Assembly: GCA_002401965.1 (NCBI GenBank)
Contig: NVUR01000005.1
Coordinates: 1-64,000 of the forward strand
Reading direction: 5' to 3'
Origin: Alphaproteobacteria bacterium
Lineage (GTDB): Bacteria; Pseudomonadota; Alphaproteobacteria; Micavibrionales; Micavibrionaceae
Length of the DNA stretch: 64,000 nucleotides
Below the pieces are notes generated by a model that was given only the letters and a program-made list of their open reading frames with translations, was not told the origin of the DNA and did no database searches. Positions 26,194 to 36,173 of the stretch are shown here, in pieces. The translations under genes were made by a program, and so were the position numbers. Positions within the stretch are counted from its first letter, which is position 1; the number at the start of each line of letters is the position of its first letter.

Positions 26194-26254
26194 TTTTTAA
26201 AAAGATGCTATATAAGGGGTTCACTGTTTGTTCTTTATGTGGTAGCGTTTCTTT

Positions 26255-26752
26255 ATGAGAGTTTTAGGCATCGACCCTGGTTTGCAAAAAACTGGATGGG
26301 GTATCATCAATATAAATGGAAACGCTTTGCAGTTCGTTGCAAGCGGTCTTATTCGCACCAACCCCAAAGAGGCAATGGCGCGCCGTTTGGCGGCTTTGCA
26401 TCATGGTTTAATTGCTGTGATTGATGAGTGGTCACCCGTAGAGGCGGCGATTGAAGAAACCTTCGTTAACAAAAATCCAGCGAGTGCCTTGAAATTAGGG
26501 CAGGCTCGGGGGGTATTGCTGTGTGTTCCTGCGCTTAAGGGGCTTGATGTTGGTGAATATTCTGCCAATAAAGTTAAGAAATCTGTGGTTGGTTCGGGGC
26601 ATGCGGCGAAACAGCAGGTTGGTATGATGATAAAGACATTACTGCCTGCTTGTGGAACGATTTCAGAAGATGAGGCAGACGCTCTTGCCGTTGCGATTAC
26701 GCACGCGCATTATGAAGCATTAGGTAAAACATTATTACGTGCAAACACGTGA
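26255..26752 (+). CDS. ruvC: Holliday junction resolvase RuvC
   Basis: A 165-aa endonuclease that cuts Holliday junctions in recombination repair. The acidic catalytic residues are visible: RVLGIDPGLQKTGWG (first Asp), AAIEETFVN (Glu) and EDEADALAVAITHA (Asp pair near the C-terminus). The length is typical. It is followed closely by ruvA and ruvB in one operon. Confidence 0.97.
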   Translation: MRVLGIDPGLQKTGWGIININGNALQFVASGLIRTNPKEAMARRLAALHHGLIAVIDEWSPVEAAIEETFVNKNPASALKLGQARGVLLCVPALKGLDVGEYSANKVKKSVVGSGHAAKQQVGMMIKTLLPACGTISEDEADALAVAITHAHYEALGKTLLRANT

Positions 26753-26776
26753 CACACGCATGATAGGTATAGAGAC

Positions 26777-27421
26777 ATGATTGGAAAGCTATCTGGTATT
26801 ATCGATTATTTTGATACGAACTCATTGATTCTTGATGTTGGTGGGGTTGGTTATGTTGTTTTGGCCAGCAGCCGAACTTTATCGTCCATCGGGCAAGTGG
26901 GGGATGCGGCGTCTTTGTTGATAACAACCAATGTGCGTGAAGATGCAATTACGCTTTACGGCTTTGCTGATGCGCTGGAAAAGCAATGGTTTGCGTTGCT
27001 GACTTCTGTTCAGGGGGTTGGCGCAAAAGCAGGCATGGCAATTTTGGCGGCGTGTCCTGCGGATCAATTAGGCTTTGCGATTGCGGCGCAGGATAAAGCG
27101 GCCTTAACGCGGGCGTCTGGCGTGGGGCCAAAACTCGCAACCCGTATTTTGACGGAATTGAAAGATAAAGCAGGGAAAATTGATATATCTGGTGGAGCGC
27201 AAATGGCAACGACTTCGAAATCATCTAAAGCGGGTGATGTTCAGGTAAGTGAAAACTTTGGTGTTGACCAAGATGCGGTCTCCGCTTTAACTAATTTAGG
27301 ATATAGCAGTTCAGATGCCTATAAGGCAGTGATGGCAGCGCAAGAAAAGACCAATGATAATGAAACAGATACTGGTTTACAGTCCATAATTCGACTGGCG
27401 TTACAGGAGCTTAGTGCATGA
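26777..27421 (+). CDS. ruvA: Holliday junction branch migration protein RuvA
   Basis: A 214-aa DNA-binding subunit of the RuvAB motor. It has an N-terminal OB-fold ([21 protein letters not shown]) and helix-hairpin-helix motifs ([26 protein letters not shown]). A flexible linker with Thr, Ser and Lys follows, then a C-terminal UBA-like domain that contacts RuvB ([18 protein letters not shown]). The last codon overlaps the start of ruvB by 4 nt. Confidence 0.97.
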   Translation: MIGKLSGIIDYFDTNSLILDVGGVGYVVLASSRTLSSIGQVGDAASLLITTNVREDAITLYGFADALEKQWFALLTSVQGVGAKAGMAILAACPADQLGFAIAAQDKAALTRASGVGPKLATRILTELKDKAGKIDISGGAQMATTSKSSKAGDVQVSENFGVDQDAVSALTNLGYSSSDAYKAVMAAQEKTNDNETDTGLQSIIRLALQELSA

Positions 27422-28482
27422 GTGATCCTCAAGCCGTGATGGAAAAAAATCCGGAATTAGAACAGGAACAGCAAGATGATGAACCAGTTGCAGAAGGGGC
27501 GTTACGTCCGCTATCTCTGGATGAGTTTGTAGGGCAAAAAGACCTGCGTGAAAATTTGCGAATATTTGTGCAGGCGTCGCGCGCACGCGGTGAGGCAATG
27601 GATCATGTGTTGTTTTATGGACCTCCGGGTTTAGGTAAGACGACATTGGCACAAATTGTCGCGAAGGAGCTTGGCGTCGGGTTTCGTTCAACCTCGGGTC
27701 CTGTGATTGCAAAATCGGGGGATTTGGCGGCGATCTTAACAAACCTACAGCCGAATGATGTTTTGTTTATTGATGAAATTCACCGTCTTAATCCTGCGGT
27801 TGAGGAAATACTTTATCCCGCGATGGAGGACAGAAAACTGGATTTGATTATCGGGGAAGGGCCAGCAGCGCGATCCGTTCAGATAGAGCTTGCGCCTTTT
27901 ACGCTTGTCGGTGCAACAACACGCAGTGGCTTGTTGAGTAACCCTTTGCGTGATCGCTTTGGTATTCCTCTGCGTTTGGAATTTTATAGTGCGGAGGAGC
28001 TATCCTCCATTGTGGCGCGGTCTGCACGGTTGCTTGATATGGGATTATCGGATGATGGCGCGTTTGAAATTGCCCGCCGTTCACGCGGAACACCTCGTAT
28101 TGCAGGACGTTTAACGCGGCGTGTTCGTGATTTTCTTCATGCTTCTGGTCAGGGTAAGGCAGATCGTACACTTGTGGATCGCGCGCTTGGGCGTCTTGAT
28201 GTTGATGCGGCAGGGCTTGATTCTATGGATCGCAAATATATGAGCTGTATTGTTGAAAATTATGGCGGCGGACCAGTGGGTGTTGATACGTTGGCCGCAG
28301 TCTTGTCGGAGCAACGTGATATGATCGAAGATGTGATAGAGCCTTATTTGATGCAGCAAGGTTTGGTGCAACGAACGCCGCGTGGGCGGATTATATCTTT
28401 AAGGGGTTTTGAATATCTGGGGATAAAGCCGCAAAAACCACTGAGGGAACAAATCAGCCTTCTGGATAAAATGGAGGATTAA
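27418..28482 (+). CDS. ruvB: Holliday junction branch migration ATPase RuvB
   Basis: A 354-aa AAA+ motor. Walker A is [12 protein letters not shown], Walker B is [11 protein letters not shown], sensor 1 is [18 protein letters not shown], and the C-terminal winged helix is [16 protein letters not shown]. Its length matches the family. It is coupled by a 4-nt overlap to ruvA, and the SD for ybgC lies inside its last codons. Confidence 0.98.
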   Translation: MSDPQAVMEKNPELEQEQQDDEPVAEGALRPLSLDEFVGQKDLRENLRIFVQASRARGEAMDHVLFYGPPGLGKTTLAQIVAKELGVGFRSTSGPVIAKSGDLAAILTNLQPNDVLFIDEIHRLNPAVEEILYPAMEDRKLDLIIGEGPAARSVQIELAPFTLVGATTRSGLLSNPLRDRFGIPLRLEFYSAEELSSIVARSARLLDMGLSDDGAFEIARRSRGTPRIAGRLTRRVRDFLHASGQGKADRTLVDRALGRLDVDAAGLDSMDRKYMSCIVENYGGGPVGVDTLAAVLSEQRDMIEDVIEPYLMQQGLVQRTPRGRIISLRGFEYLGIKPQKPLREQISLLDKMED

Positions 28483-28485
28483 ACG

Positions 28486-28899
28486 GTGAAGCATTCTATT
28501 GATATCCGTATATATTATGAAAATACGGACGCAGGTGGCATTGTTTATCATGCCAATTATCTCAATTTTGCAGAGCGGGGACGTACAGAATTTTTACGTT
28601 ATACAGGTTTTGAGAATAGTAAAATTCACAAAAACCACGGAGTGATATTCGTGGTGCGTCATATTGAAATAGACTATCTGAAACCCGCTCTGTTGGATGA
28701 TGTCTTGCAACTGGAAACAACGATTATTGAACTTAAGAACAGCAGTTTTATTATGCATCAGTGCGCTGTTAGGGATGGTAGAGTTATTACCGATATGCAT
28801 GTGGTTTTGGTTTGTGTTGATACAAAATCATATAAGCCCGTGCGTTTACCGGAAAATGTAAAAGAGGCTTTTCAGGCTTATCTAGAAAACGTAGAGTAG
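28486..28899 (+). CDS. ybgC: Tol-Pal-associated acyl-CoA thioesterase YbgC
   Basis: A 137-aa hotdog-fold thioesterase. The active-site segment YYENTDAGGIVYHANYLNF has the catalytic Asp and the YHANY motif. It starts with GTG three bases after ruvB, with ATGGAGGA as SD. YbgC hydrolyses acyl-CoA and is almost always next to tolQ, as here (66 nt gap). Confidence 0.95.
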   Translation: MKHSIDIRIYYENTDAGGIVYHANYLNFAERGRTEFLRYTGFENSKIHKNHGVIFVVRHIEIDYLKPALLDDVLQLETTIIELKNSSFIMHQCAVRDGRVITDMHVVLVCVDTKSYKPVRLPENVKEAFQAYLENVE

Positions 28900-28964
28900 C
28901 ATATAAAGTTTTTCAAAGGATTCATAAATAGAGTTCGTCTTAATATATAGTAGGATTAAAAAGC

Positions 28965-29717
28965 ATGGCATCAGGTATTATTTCAGAGAGTCTAGGAAAT
29001 GCAGTTATTGCACATGATATGAGCGCGTGGAGCTTGTTCATGAGCGCAGATATCATCGTGAAATTTGTTATTTTGGTGCTGTTATTTGCTTCGATTTGGA
29101 GCTGGTCAATCATTTTACAAAAACGCGGCGCGCTATCGCGCTTGAATAGACGGGCAAATAGATTTGAAGATTCCTTTTGGTCGGGGGAGCCTTTGGATAA
29201 AATTTATGCGCGCGTTAAGAAAAGCAAAGAAGACCCGATGCTGCGTACTTTTTCTGCTGGTATGGATGAGTGGAAAGCCGGTATTGTTGGCGGTGTGCCG
29301 TCAAATCAAGGGATGCAAGCCAGTCTTCGTCAACGTGTGGAGCGTTCGATGTCGGTTGCGATTGGTCGGGAGATGAATCACCTTGAAAGTGGTATGACGT
29401 TTTTGGCCTCTGTTGCCTCTAGTGCGCCGTTTATCGGCTTATTTGGTACGGTTTGGGGAATTATGAATAGTTTTACCGCAATTGCCGCCAGTAATAATAC
29501 CAGCCTTGCTGTTGTTGCACCGGGTATTGCGGAGGCTTTGTTTGCAACGGCGATTGGCTTGGTTGCGGCTATACCTGCTGCGATTGCTTATAATGTGTTA
29601 TCTGCGCGCCTTAACCGTTATGCAGATCGGTTGGAGGCGTTTACGGATGAATTTTCGGCGATTCTGTCCCGCCATCTTGATTCGCAAGAAACAGCCATTA
29701 AGGGAACGAAGTCATGA
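28965..29717 (+). CDS. tolQ: Tol-Pal system inner-membrane motor protein TolQ
   Basis: A 250-aa ExbB/TolQ-type proton-channel subunit. It has three membrane helices (about 28-48, 140-165, 178-205) with the family pattern GLFGTVWGIMNSFTAIA and PGIAEALFATAIGLVAAIPA. With TolR it converts the proton motive force to movement of TolA, pulling on the outer membrane during division. It overlaps tolR by 4 nt. Confidence 0.96.
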   Translation: MASGIISESLGNAVIAHDMSAWSLFMSADIIVKFVILVLLFASIWSWSIILQKRGALSRLNRRANRFEDSFWSGEPLDKIYARVKKSKEDPMLRTFSAGMDEWKAGIVGGVPSNQGMQASLRQRVERSMSVAIGREMNHLESGMTFLASVASSAPFIGLFGTVWGIMNSFTAIAASNNTSLAVVAPGIAEALFATAIGLVAAIPAAIAYNVLSARLNRYADRLEAFTDEFSAILSRHLDSQETAIKGTKS

Positions 29718-30157
29718 GCGCGACACTCTCACATAAAACACGTTCACGTGGGCGCAGAACAGGTGGCAGTTATCGTCCGATTGCGGAAATAAACGTGACA
29801 CCGATGGTTGATGTTATGCTGGTGTTGCTGATTATCTTTATGGTGGCGGCGCCAATGTTAACGGCGGGTGTTGACGTGAATTTGCCTGCCAGTAAAGCCA
29901 AGGCATTACAAACCGAAGATCAAAAACCGATTGAGATTACAGTTGATAAAGATGGAAAAATCTATCTCGCCGATACTGAAATAAAAAAAATGGCATTGAT
30001 TTCGATTTTAAAGCCAATGATGGAGGGGGATGAGGAACGCCGTATTTATGTGCGTGGTGATCGCGATATTGAATACGGTAAAATCATGGAAGTTTTGGGT
30101 CATCTTAATAATGCGGGGTTTCGTAAAGTTGCTCTGATCTCCAGACCCAAAAACTAG
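29714..30157 (+). CDS. tolR: Tol-Pal system protein TolR
   Basis: A 147-aa ExbD/TolR-type subunit. A single N-terminal helix carries the essential Asp (INVTPMVDVMLVLLIIF, Asp28 or Asp36 region), and the periplasmic domain ends with the usual YGKIMEVLGHLNNAGF motif. It is coupled to tolQ by overlap and is 14 nt before tolA. Confidence 0.96.
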   Translation: MSATLSHKTRSRGRRTGGSYRPIAEINVTPMVDVMLVLLIIFMVAAPMLTAGVDVNLPASKAKALQTEDQKPIEITVDKDGKIYLADTEIKKMALISILKPMMEGDEERRIYVRGDRDIEYGKIMEVLGHLNNAGFRKVALISRPKN

Positions 30158-30171
30158 TAAATGGTTATTTC

Positions 30172-31065
30172 ATGAACGCGGTAGTTGATAACAGACAGAA
30201 TGATTTTATCTCCGGTAATATGGGGAAACCTGCGCTGATTTCTGTCGTGTTTCATGTCGTTGTGTTTGTTTTAGCAACAATGGGGTTGCCGTACTTTGTA
30301 GAAAAGCCTGAGCCTATGGAAATGGCCATCACCGTTGAACTGGTTGATCTTGCGGAAATTTCACAGACTAATTTATTAGATACCCCGCAGGAAAATGAGA
30401 CCAACGAAGCACCAGCGGAACGTAAGCCTGTTTACAATAATACCGAAAGCGTGCCTGATTTATTATCTCCGCGTGAGCCTGAGGTTGAAGATATTCTTGA
30501 GCCTCCGAAAGAAAACCTAAAGCCAGATCCAACCCTGATAAAGAAACCGCCAAAGCCCAAAAATAAGCCTAGAAAGCCAAAGCCACCGCCGCCTAAACAG
30601 GTGGATAAAAAGCCAGAACAGGAAGATCAGAAGGACTTCACCAGTCTTTTGAAGAGTTTAACGCCGAATGAGCCTGACCAAGACCCTGCACCTAAACCCG
30701 TAGAAGCGCAGAGTAACCAAGGGCAAATATCACAAGTGGCTGACTTTTCAAAGCAAATGACGCGCAGTGAATTGGATGATCTTAACCGCGGGGTGCAACC
30801 CTGTTGGAATGTCAATGCGGGCGGAAAAAATGCAGAAGATTTACTGGTTGCTTTACGTGTGTTTGTAAATCCTGATTTACGTGTACGAGAGGTTCAAATT
30901 ATCGAACAGTTGCGTTATAATGCCAACACTCATTTCAGGGCGGCGGCGGAGGCGGCACGGCGGGCGTTATTAAATCCACGTTGTTCGACATTACGTTTAC
31001 CACCTGAAAAATACGAACAATGGAAAGTCTTTATATACAAATTTGACCCTAGCCAGATGTTATAG
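30172..31065 (+). CDS. tolA: Tol-Pal system spanning protein TolA
   Basis: A 297-aa protein. The N-terminal membrane helix ([17 protein letters not shown], about residues 22-44) has the Ser-His type TolA/TonB helix. The middle is Pro/Lys/Glu-rich (about 75-180) instead of the long Ala-rich helix of E. coli. The C-terminal domain ([11 protein letters not shown]...) has a Cys pair (PCWN, PRCST) as in TolA III. It connects TolQR in the inner membrane with TolB/Pal at the outer membrane. Confidence 0.9.
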   Translation: MNAVVDNRQNDFISGNMGKPALISVVFHVVVFVLATMGLPYFVEKPEPMEMAITVELVDLAEISQTNLLDTPQENETNEAPAERKPVYNNTESVPDLLSPREPEVEDILEPPKENLKPDPTLIKKPPKPKNKPRKPKPPPPKQVDKKPEQEDQKDFTSLLKSLTPNEPDQDPAPKPVEAQSNQGQISQVADFSKQMTRSELDDLNRGVQPCWNVNAGGKNAEDLLVALRVFVNPDLRVREVQIIEQLRYNANTHFRAAAEAARRALLNPRCSTLRLPPEKYEQWKVFIYKFDPSQML

Positions 31066-31090
31066 AACACCAACAGCGAGGAAACAGAAC

Positions 31091-32413
31091 ATGTTTCGTA
31101 CTTTATTATCTCTTCTAACTTTTATTGGGTTGCTTATTTCGCCTGCTGCTTTTGCACAGGAAATGGAAGCAACAATCACCCAAGGCACGTTTAAACCGCG
31201 CCCGATTGCGGTCAGTTCTTTTCACGCGGATAATGCCGATTTTGAAAAACTAGCCCGCGATATTCCTGCGATTGTCAGAGAAAATCTGGAGCGCTCCGGC
31301 TTGTTCCGTCCTATTAATTCGAATGCGTTTGTGCAAACACCAGACTCTATTTTTCGGGAGGGTGTACGTTTTCCTGAATGGCGTGCAACAGGCACAGAAA
31401 CTATGGTTTCGGGCAGTGTTATTAAAGATGATAAGGGACGTACACGCGTTGAAATTCGCTTGTGGGATGTCTTGTCGGAACAACAACTTATCGGTATGGC
31501 TTATACAACAACGTCGCAAAATTGGCGCCGTATCGCACATATTATGTCAGATGAAATCTATAAACGTTTAACAGGTGAAGATGGTTATTTCGACACTCGT
31601 ATTGTGTATATTTCTGAAAATGGTCCCGCACATAAACGTGTAAAGCGTTTGGCGATTATGGATCAGGATGGTGCAAATCATAAGTATCTGACCGATGGTA
31701 GCTATCTTGTGTTAACGCCGCGTTTCTCACCAAAAACACAGCGTATTACCTATATGTCTTATCAAGGCGGTAAGCCGCGTGTCTACCTTTACGATATTAA
31801 TACAGGTCGCCATGAAGTGTTAGGCGCGTTCCCCGGAATGACCTTTGCGCCGCGTTTCTCACCCGATGGGCAGAGTGTTGTGATGAGTATTGCTAAAAAC
31901 GGAAACACAGATATTTTTGTTATGGACTTAAATACGCGCGCTGTTCAACGTATGACAAGTAATAGAGCAATAGAGACTTCGCCGTCTTATGCTCCCGATA
32001 GTCGTCAAATTGTGTTTGAATCTGACCGTGGTGGTTCGCAACAGCTCTATATTATGAATGTAGATGGATCGGGTGTGAACCGTATTACCTTTGGTAAGGG
32101 ACGTTATGCGAACCCTGTTTGGTCGCCGCGCGGTGATTTGATTGCTTTTACGCGCATGTATCAGGGTAAATTCTATATTGGTGTTATTCGCCCCGATGGT
32201 TCGGGAGAGCGTTTGATTACCAATGCGTATCACGTGGAGGGGCCAAGTTGGTCTCCTAATGGTCGCGTTTTAACATATTTCAAGGAAACCCCTGCGGGAG
32301 ATCATCGCTCTGCGCGTCTTTATACTATTGATATTACGGGATATAATGAGCGTTGGTTGAAAACGCCAAAAGATGGTTCTGATCCTGCTTGGTCACCGTT
32401 AAATCCTTTATAG
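31091..32413 (+). CDS. tolB: Tol-Pal system beta-propeller protein TolB
   Basis: A 440-aa periplasmic protein with signal peptide [15 protein letters not shown]...AFA-QE. An N-terminal TolB domain ([19 protein letters not shown]) precedes a six-bladed propeller of repeats such as [28 protein letters not shown] and [14 protein letters not shown]. The ATG at 31091 was chosen (GAGGAAACAGAAC upstream); reading further upstream enters tolA. Pal normally follows, but the next 1.5 kb holds no pal, only degraded frames. tolB may therefore work with a Pal encoded elsewhere. Confidence 0.96.
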   Translation: MFRTLLSLLTFIGLLISPAAFAQEMEATITQGTFKPRPIAVSSFHADNADFEKLARDIPAIVRENLERSGLFRPINSNAFVQTPDSIFREGVRFPEWRATGTETMVSGSVIKDDKGRTRVEIRLWDVLSEQQLIGMAYTTTSQNWRRIAHIMSDEIYKRLTGEDGYFDTRIVYISENGPAHKRVKRLAIMDQDGANHKYLTDGSYLVLTPRFSPKTQRITYMSYQGGKPRVYLYDINTGRHEVLGAFPGMTFAPRFSPDGQSVVMSIAKNGNTDIFVMDLNTRAVQRMTSNRAIETSPSYAPDSRQIVFESDRGGSQQLYIMNVDGSGVNRITFGKGRYANPVWSPRGDLIAFTRMYQGKFYIGVIRPDGSGERLITNAYHVEGPSWSPNGRVLTYFKETPAGDHRSARLYTIDITGYNERWLKTPKDGSDPAWSPLNPL

Positions 32414-32533
32414 GCGCAACGCATTTGGCGATATAATATTTTACAGGAATATCTTTGTAACCTCGTTTTTCAATCTAAAGTGGATTTTTGAATATGTTAC
32501 AGATAGGGAGCTGGTTTTGACAAAAGAGCTGTA

Positions 32534-32552
32534 TTATCTTATCTGAAGATAA
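32534..32552. other. AT-rich hairpin after tolB
   Basis: TTATCTT (32534-32540) and AAGATAA (32546-32552) form a perfect 7-bp stem with a 5-nt loop. A second small hairpin (CGGCT/AGCCG) is at 32600-32613. Neither has a good T-run. They lie in the 228-bp stretch between tolB and the first broken frame. Confidence 0.25.
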
Positions 32553-32641
32553 TAATAAGTGGAATTTATTTATGGAAATTAAGACGGATTTCTCAGGGGC
32601 GGCTAAAAAGCCGTTTGAATTAACAGAGGAATGAGTGTGCA

Positions 32642-33496
32642 ATGATTGATGGGGCTTTATCTCGTTATTTGCACATGGATGAATCGGATCGGGCCACTTT
32701 AATTGATGATATTGAATTAACTGGCGGGTTTCGTCAGTTTGGTTATGGATCTTTGATCGGTGATCCATCCTTTGAAAATGATAAGGAATATGGCGGCGTT
32801 GCTAACAGAGGATGGAACAGGTGGGCTTCCCGGCGTTATTCAGGAAATAAATGCTAGCAGTGATGGTGACGGCTTTGCAGACAGAGTTCTAAAAATATCA
32901 AAGATTTTGCCTTGCGCGAAACTTCTTTAAATCCGATTTATGAATATAAAGTGATTGATGTTGATACGAAGCGGCATGGAACAGTAAAGGGATTGGTTTG
33001 TGCTGCTGATCCTAAAAACCCACTTTATCTAGGGCGCGATGACGAGACTTTAAGTATAGAAGAAAAAGCCGCGATTATTGCGACATCAAAGGGTGTTCCG
33101 GGGGCAAGTCCGCGCAATACCGGAATGGCGTATTGGCGCGATCATGTTAAATGTTGTGAGCTTGGTGGGTTTGAGCCAGATGAGAACATTCAGAAACTTG
33201 TTGGTTTGGCCGAAGTTTACCGCGCACAATTAGAGCATGATGATCCAGAATTATTTGCTGAGCTTGTGACCAATGAAGCGCAAAATGCTCCTGCTGGTGC
33301 GAAGGAAGGCATAACATATGCCGATCCCGTTTATCAGGTTGCGACGATTTCTGCTTCTGAAGATCCAAGGCGTGTGGTAGATTTGCGTAATGGTGCAGTT
33401 AACAGTGCTGATTTGCTTACAGATCCGCTCAGTCCTGTAGAGATACACCAAATTAATGTTCTTAAGGTCGAATTAGAAACGCCAACAATGCATTGA
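32642..33496 (+). pseudogene. Broken ChaC-like gamma-glutamylcyclotransferase
   Basis: Three pieces in two frames read like one ChaC-family gene. The first (32642-32857) has the substrate-binding motif FGYGSLIGDPSFE. The middle (about 32793-32900) is open only in the next frame. The last (32903-33496) returns to the first frame with ALRETSLNPIYEYKV, where the Glu fits the catalytic position, then DPKNPLYLGRDD and a Gly-Val-Pro-Gly-Ala-Ser-Pro-Arg-Asn block like the family's GxSGxNxxY. A stop (TAG at 32855) and two opposite frameshifts separate the pieces. ChaC enzymes degrade glutathione to 5-oxoproline. The C-terminal 80 residues are unlike ChaC. Assembly error is the alternative. Confidence 0.55.
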
Positions 33497-33530
33497 TTAG
33501 GCATATTTTTTATATAAGAGGTATTTATTA

Positions 33531-33884
33531 TGATTGGACTGGATGTTTTGCCTGAGGCGATGTTGGTTGCATTACAATGCATGCTTGGTAAGCAAGATAA
33601 AATTGTTGCTGTTCCTCTTGCGCCCAGTGAAGATCCAGATGTCCAACGCCATAAAGTATGTTGATGACGGGGATGGTGTTTTGACCTTTGTTGATAGTAT
33701 GGCTTCCCCCGCTGGCTATCTAATGCTTTCTATTATGGAAAAAGCGAATGTTGATGTGATTGGCGGGGTGAATTTGCCGATGCTGTGCAAAGTTATAGAG
33801 CAAAGAAATCAATATCCTGTTGAAGATCTGGCTAAACTTGCAAGGGATGAGGGGCGTAAGGCCGTTATATGGCGCAGTCCTTAG
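33531..33884 (+). pseudogene. Broken PTS EIIA-Man-like component
   Basis: An ATG at 33531 opens a frame reading MIGLDVLPEAMLVALQCMLG and stops at a TGA near 33660. From about 33648 the next frame continues with VDDGDGVLTFVDSMASPAGY, ANVDVIGGVNLPMLCKVIEQR and EGRKAV, matching the second half of mannose-type EIIA proteins (GDGVLxxxDxxGGTP, GVNLPML). The region after MIGL, which should hold the phosphorylated His (VTHG), is missing about five residues. Both a frameshift and the loss of the active-site His point to a dead gene. In other alphaproteobacteria this protein belongs to the PTS-Ntr/HPr set. Confidence 0.65.
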
Positions 33885-33951
33885 TTTAAATTGAGCTATA
33901 TAGCGTTATTCACTTGATTCATGCTGCGTTATTTATCATAAAATAGAGACT

Positions 33952-34488
33952 ATGCGACTCATAAATTTAAAAAATCTGGTTTTTATGTCTGTTCTTGCCC
34001 TTGGTGTTATTTCCGTGGGTGGGTTATCTTACGCTGCACAGAATCAAATTTTTAGTAATAGCGGCTTAAAGATTCCCCGTTTCGTGTCTTTAGCCAAAAA
34101 TAAAACCAATGTCAGGGCAGGGCCGGGGCAAAAATATCCCGTAAAATGGGTTATCAATAGAAAATCTTTGCCCGTTGAAGTTATCCTTGAATTCGATCAT
34201 TGGCGGAAGATAAAAGACCAAGAAGGGGCGGAAGGCTGGGTTTTTCACTCGCTTTTATCAGGAAAAAGAATGGCTATTATTCTGGGTGATAATGCTGTCT
34301 CTGCGTATGAAAAACCTTTTAGTCAAGAACCAAAAAAACCACGTATTTCCATGCACTTAGAGCCAATGAGTGTCGTCGAAATAGCGTCCTGTGAGGGGGC
34401 GTGGTGTGCCATTACAACATCAGGATTATCGGGATGGATAAAAAGAAAATCACTTTGGGGTGTTTACGAAACGGAAAATATTGATTAG
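33952..34488 (+). CDS. Secreted protein with bacterial SH3 domains
   Basis: A 178-aa protein with signal peptide (LSYA-A, about residue 28) and two SH3-type segments. The first is about 45-95 with KTNVRAGPGQKYPVKWV and GWVF. The second is about 105-170, ending GLSGWIKRKSLWGVY. Periplasmic SH3b proteins of this type bind peptidoglycan or partner proteins. Alphaproteobacteria often have such a gene near fabA/fabI or a 2-hydroxyacid dehydrogenase. Confidence 0.82.
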   Translation: MRLINLKNLVFMSVLALGVISVGGLSYAAQNQIFSNSGLKIPRFVSLAKNKTNVRAGPGQKYPVKWVINRKSLPVEVILEFDHWRKIKDQEGAEGWVFHSLLSGKRMAIILGDNAVSAYEKPFSQEPKKPRISMHLEPMSVVEIASCEGAWCAITTSGLSGWIKRKSLWGVYETENID

Positions 34489-34570
34489 AATCATATTCGT
34501 AGCGTTCGTTACGTATTTAAAATTCCTTCCATAAACTTATCAACAATTCTGTCTGTAGGTTCGATTCAAA

Positions 34571-35548
34571 ATGTTTGCACTGACTAATAAGCCGGAAATG
34601 GGCGCCCGTTTCTACTCTGCTCTGATTCAACTTGCTGCGGATCATGAACGCGGTATTGACAGTATGAAAGTGATTCAGCATATGGCTGGAGTCCTTGTTG
34701 AAACCTATTATATTTTCGAGGATTCCGATCAGGCGATGCAGGCCAGTTTTCAAAAGTTGTCTGGTTTACTGAATTGTCATCCTGCGCCAGGGATGCTTGC
34801 GCCTTATGCGTTGCCACCTGCACATATTATTGATTTCGAAACAGAGCGCGGGCGACTTGCGGCGCGTGTGTTCTTTGAGGAATGGCTCGATTGTAATTTC
34901 GAACTACACGATCTTATCCTGAATGTGTTTCAGCATATCATTATTGGCTGGGAAAATATGGGCGTTCCGCGTGAGGAAACTCTACGCTTGCTGATTGAAT
35001 GTGTGAAGAAATGCATGGCATTTGAAATTGCGGCGCAAGAACTATGTGACGTTTCTATTGAATATCAAGTTGGTCGTAAGGACTGGAGTGTCGGGGATTG
35101 TATTGCCGCGCTCAGTGGTGTTGCGGGGCGTCGCTTGGCGATATCGTTAAGCTCTTCCGAGGTTTGTGATTATTTCAGAGGGTCGGACTTACCAGATAAT
35201 CTTGATCGTATTGTTTATAATATGACGCAAGAGGCTGTGCGCTTGGGCGTTCCTGCGGGCAGTGACTGGCGTTTTGGCTTGGCGGCGAATGATACGCCGA
35301 TTAATGCACCTGTTGATCTTATTAGAGAGTTAGAGCCACGATGTTTGCGATTCTTCCGTGCGATTGGCTTAAACGGATCATATGATCAGGCTGTGTCGTG
35401 TGCGAAGGCGGCAGGGCGTATGATTGCTGTGGCCTCAGGTGGTGATTTACCTGAAATCGAACCGGCAATTGCCAAGCCTTTGGCGATGTCTGCGATCACG
35501 GAAAGCTATAAGTTCGTTTGTCTTGATTTCGATATGGTGTCTTTTTAA
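34571..35548 (+). CDS. Hypothetical protein, unknown family
   Basis: A 325-aa protein with no signal peptide and no clear membrane span. Composition suggests an all-helical soluble protein (LIQLAADHERGIDSMKVIQHMAGVL; FELHDLILNVFQHIIIGWENMG; CVKKCMAFEIAAQELCDVSIEY). Several cysteines are scattered and no metal or nucleotide motif is obvious. I do not recognise it. It occupies the position where many alphaproteobacteria have the Fur-family regulator Irr before fabA, but it shows no Fur features. A 92-bp gap precedes fabA. Confidence 0.7.
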   Translation: MFALTNKPEMGARFYSALIQLAADHERGIDSMKVIQHMAGVLVETYYIFEDSDQAMQASFQKLSGLLNCHPAPGMLAPYALPPAHIIDFETERGRLAARVFFEEWLDCNFELHDLILNVFQHIIIGWENMGVPREETLRLLIECVKKCMAFEIAAQELCDVSIEYQVGRKDWSVGDCIAALSGVAGRRLAISLSSSEVCDYFRGSDLPDNLDRIVYNMTQEAVRLGVPAGSDWRFGLAANDTPINAPVDLIRELEPRCLRFFRAIGLNGSYDQAVSCAKAAGRMIAVASGGDLPEIEPAIAKPLAMSAITESYKFVCLDFDMVSF

Positions 35549-35640
35549 GTTATTTTCATACGAAAGATACCAGATCAATGCTTGCCCCCTTTGCCAGAAC
35601 CTCGTATAAATCTCTTTGAAATAAAAAGTAGCGAGAGACC

Positions 35641-36162
35641 ATGACTTTTGTACAAAAATCCAGTTATTCATATGAAGAAATAATCACCTGCGCGAACGGT
35701 GATATGTTTGGTGCAGGTAATGCACAGCTTCCATTGCCACCAATGTTGATGCTAGACCGTATTACAAATGTTTCCCTTGATGGCGGAGCGAACGGTAAAG
35801 GTGTTATCGAAGCGGAATTTGATATTCATCCTGACCTTTGGTTCTATAAGTGCCACTTTATAGGCGATCCTGTTATGCCCGGTTGTTTAGGGTTGGACGG
35901 TCTATGGCAGCTTTTAGGGTTTTACCTCGGCTGGACAGAATCAAAAGGCGCAGGCCGCGCTCTTGGTGTTGGTGAGATTAAACTTGCCGCTATGGTTACG
36001 CCTGATGTTAAATTGCTTAAATACGTTGTCGATATAAAACGCGTTATGAAGGGTAAGCTGGTTCTTGGTATTGCCGATGGCACAATCTATGCCGATGGTG
36101 AGAAGGCTTACAGTGTAAAGGGTCTTAAAGTTGGATTGTTCGATAATTCAGCCGCAGAATAA
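35641..36162 (+). CDS. fabA: 3-hydroxyacyl-ACP dehydratase/isomerase FabA
   Basis: A 173-aa hotdog-fold enzyme. It dehydrates 3-hydroxyacyl-ACP and isomerises trans-2- to cis-3-decenoyl-ACP, the branch point to unsaturated fatty acids. The active-site His is in [13 protein letters not shown], with the Asp in [13 protein letters not shown]. The length is typical. It is 11 nt before fabB with SD AAAGGAG, the usual fabAB pair. Confidence 0.97.
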   Translation: MTFVQKSSYSYEEIITCANGDMFGAGNAQLPLPPMLMLDRITNVSLDGGANGKGVIEAEFDIHPDLWFYKCHFIGDPVMPGCLGLDGLWQLLGFYLGWTESKGAGRALGVGEIKLAAMVTPDVKLLKYVVDIKRVMKGKLVLGIADGTIYADGEKAYSVKGLKVGLFDNSAAE

Positions 36163-36173
36163 AGGAGTATAAT

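Noticed and set aside
34550-34575. GGTTCGATTC resembling a tRNA T-arm just before the 34571 gene
   Set aside because: The flanking bases do not pair as a T-stem and no acceptor or anticodon arm can be drawn.
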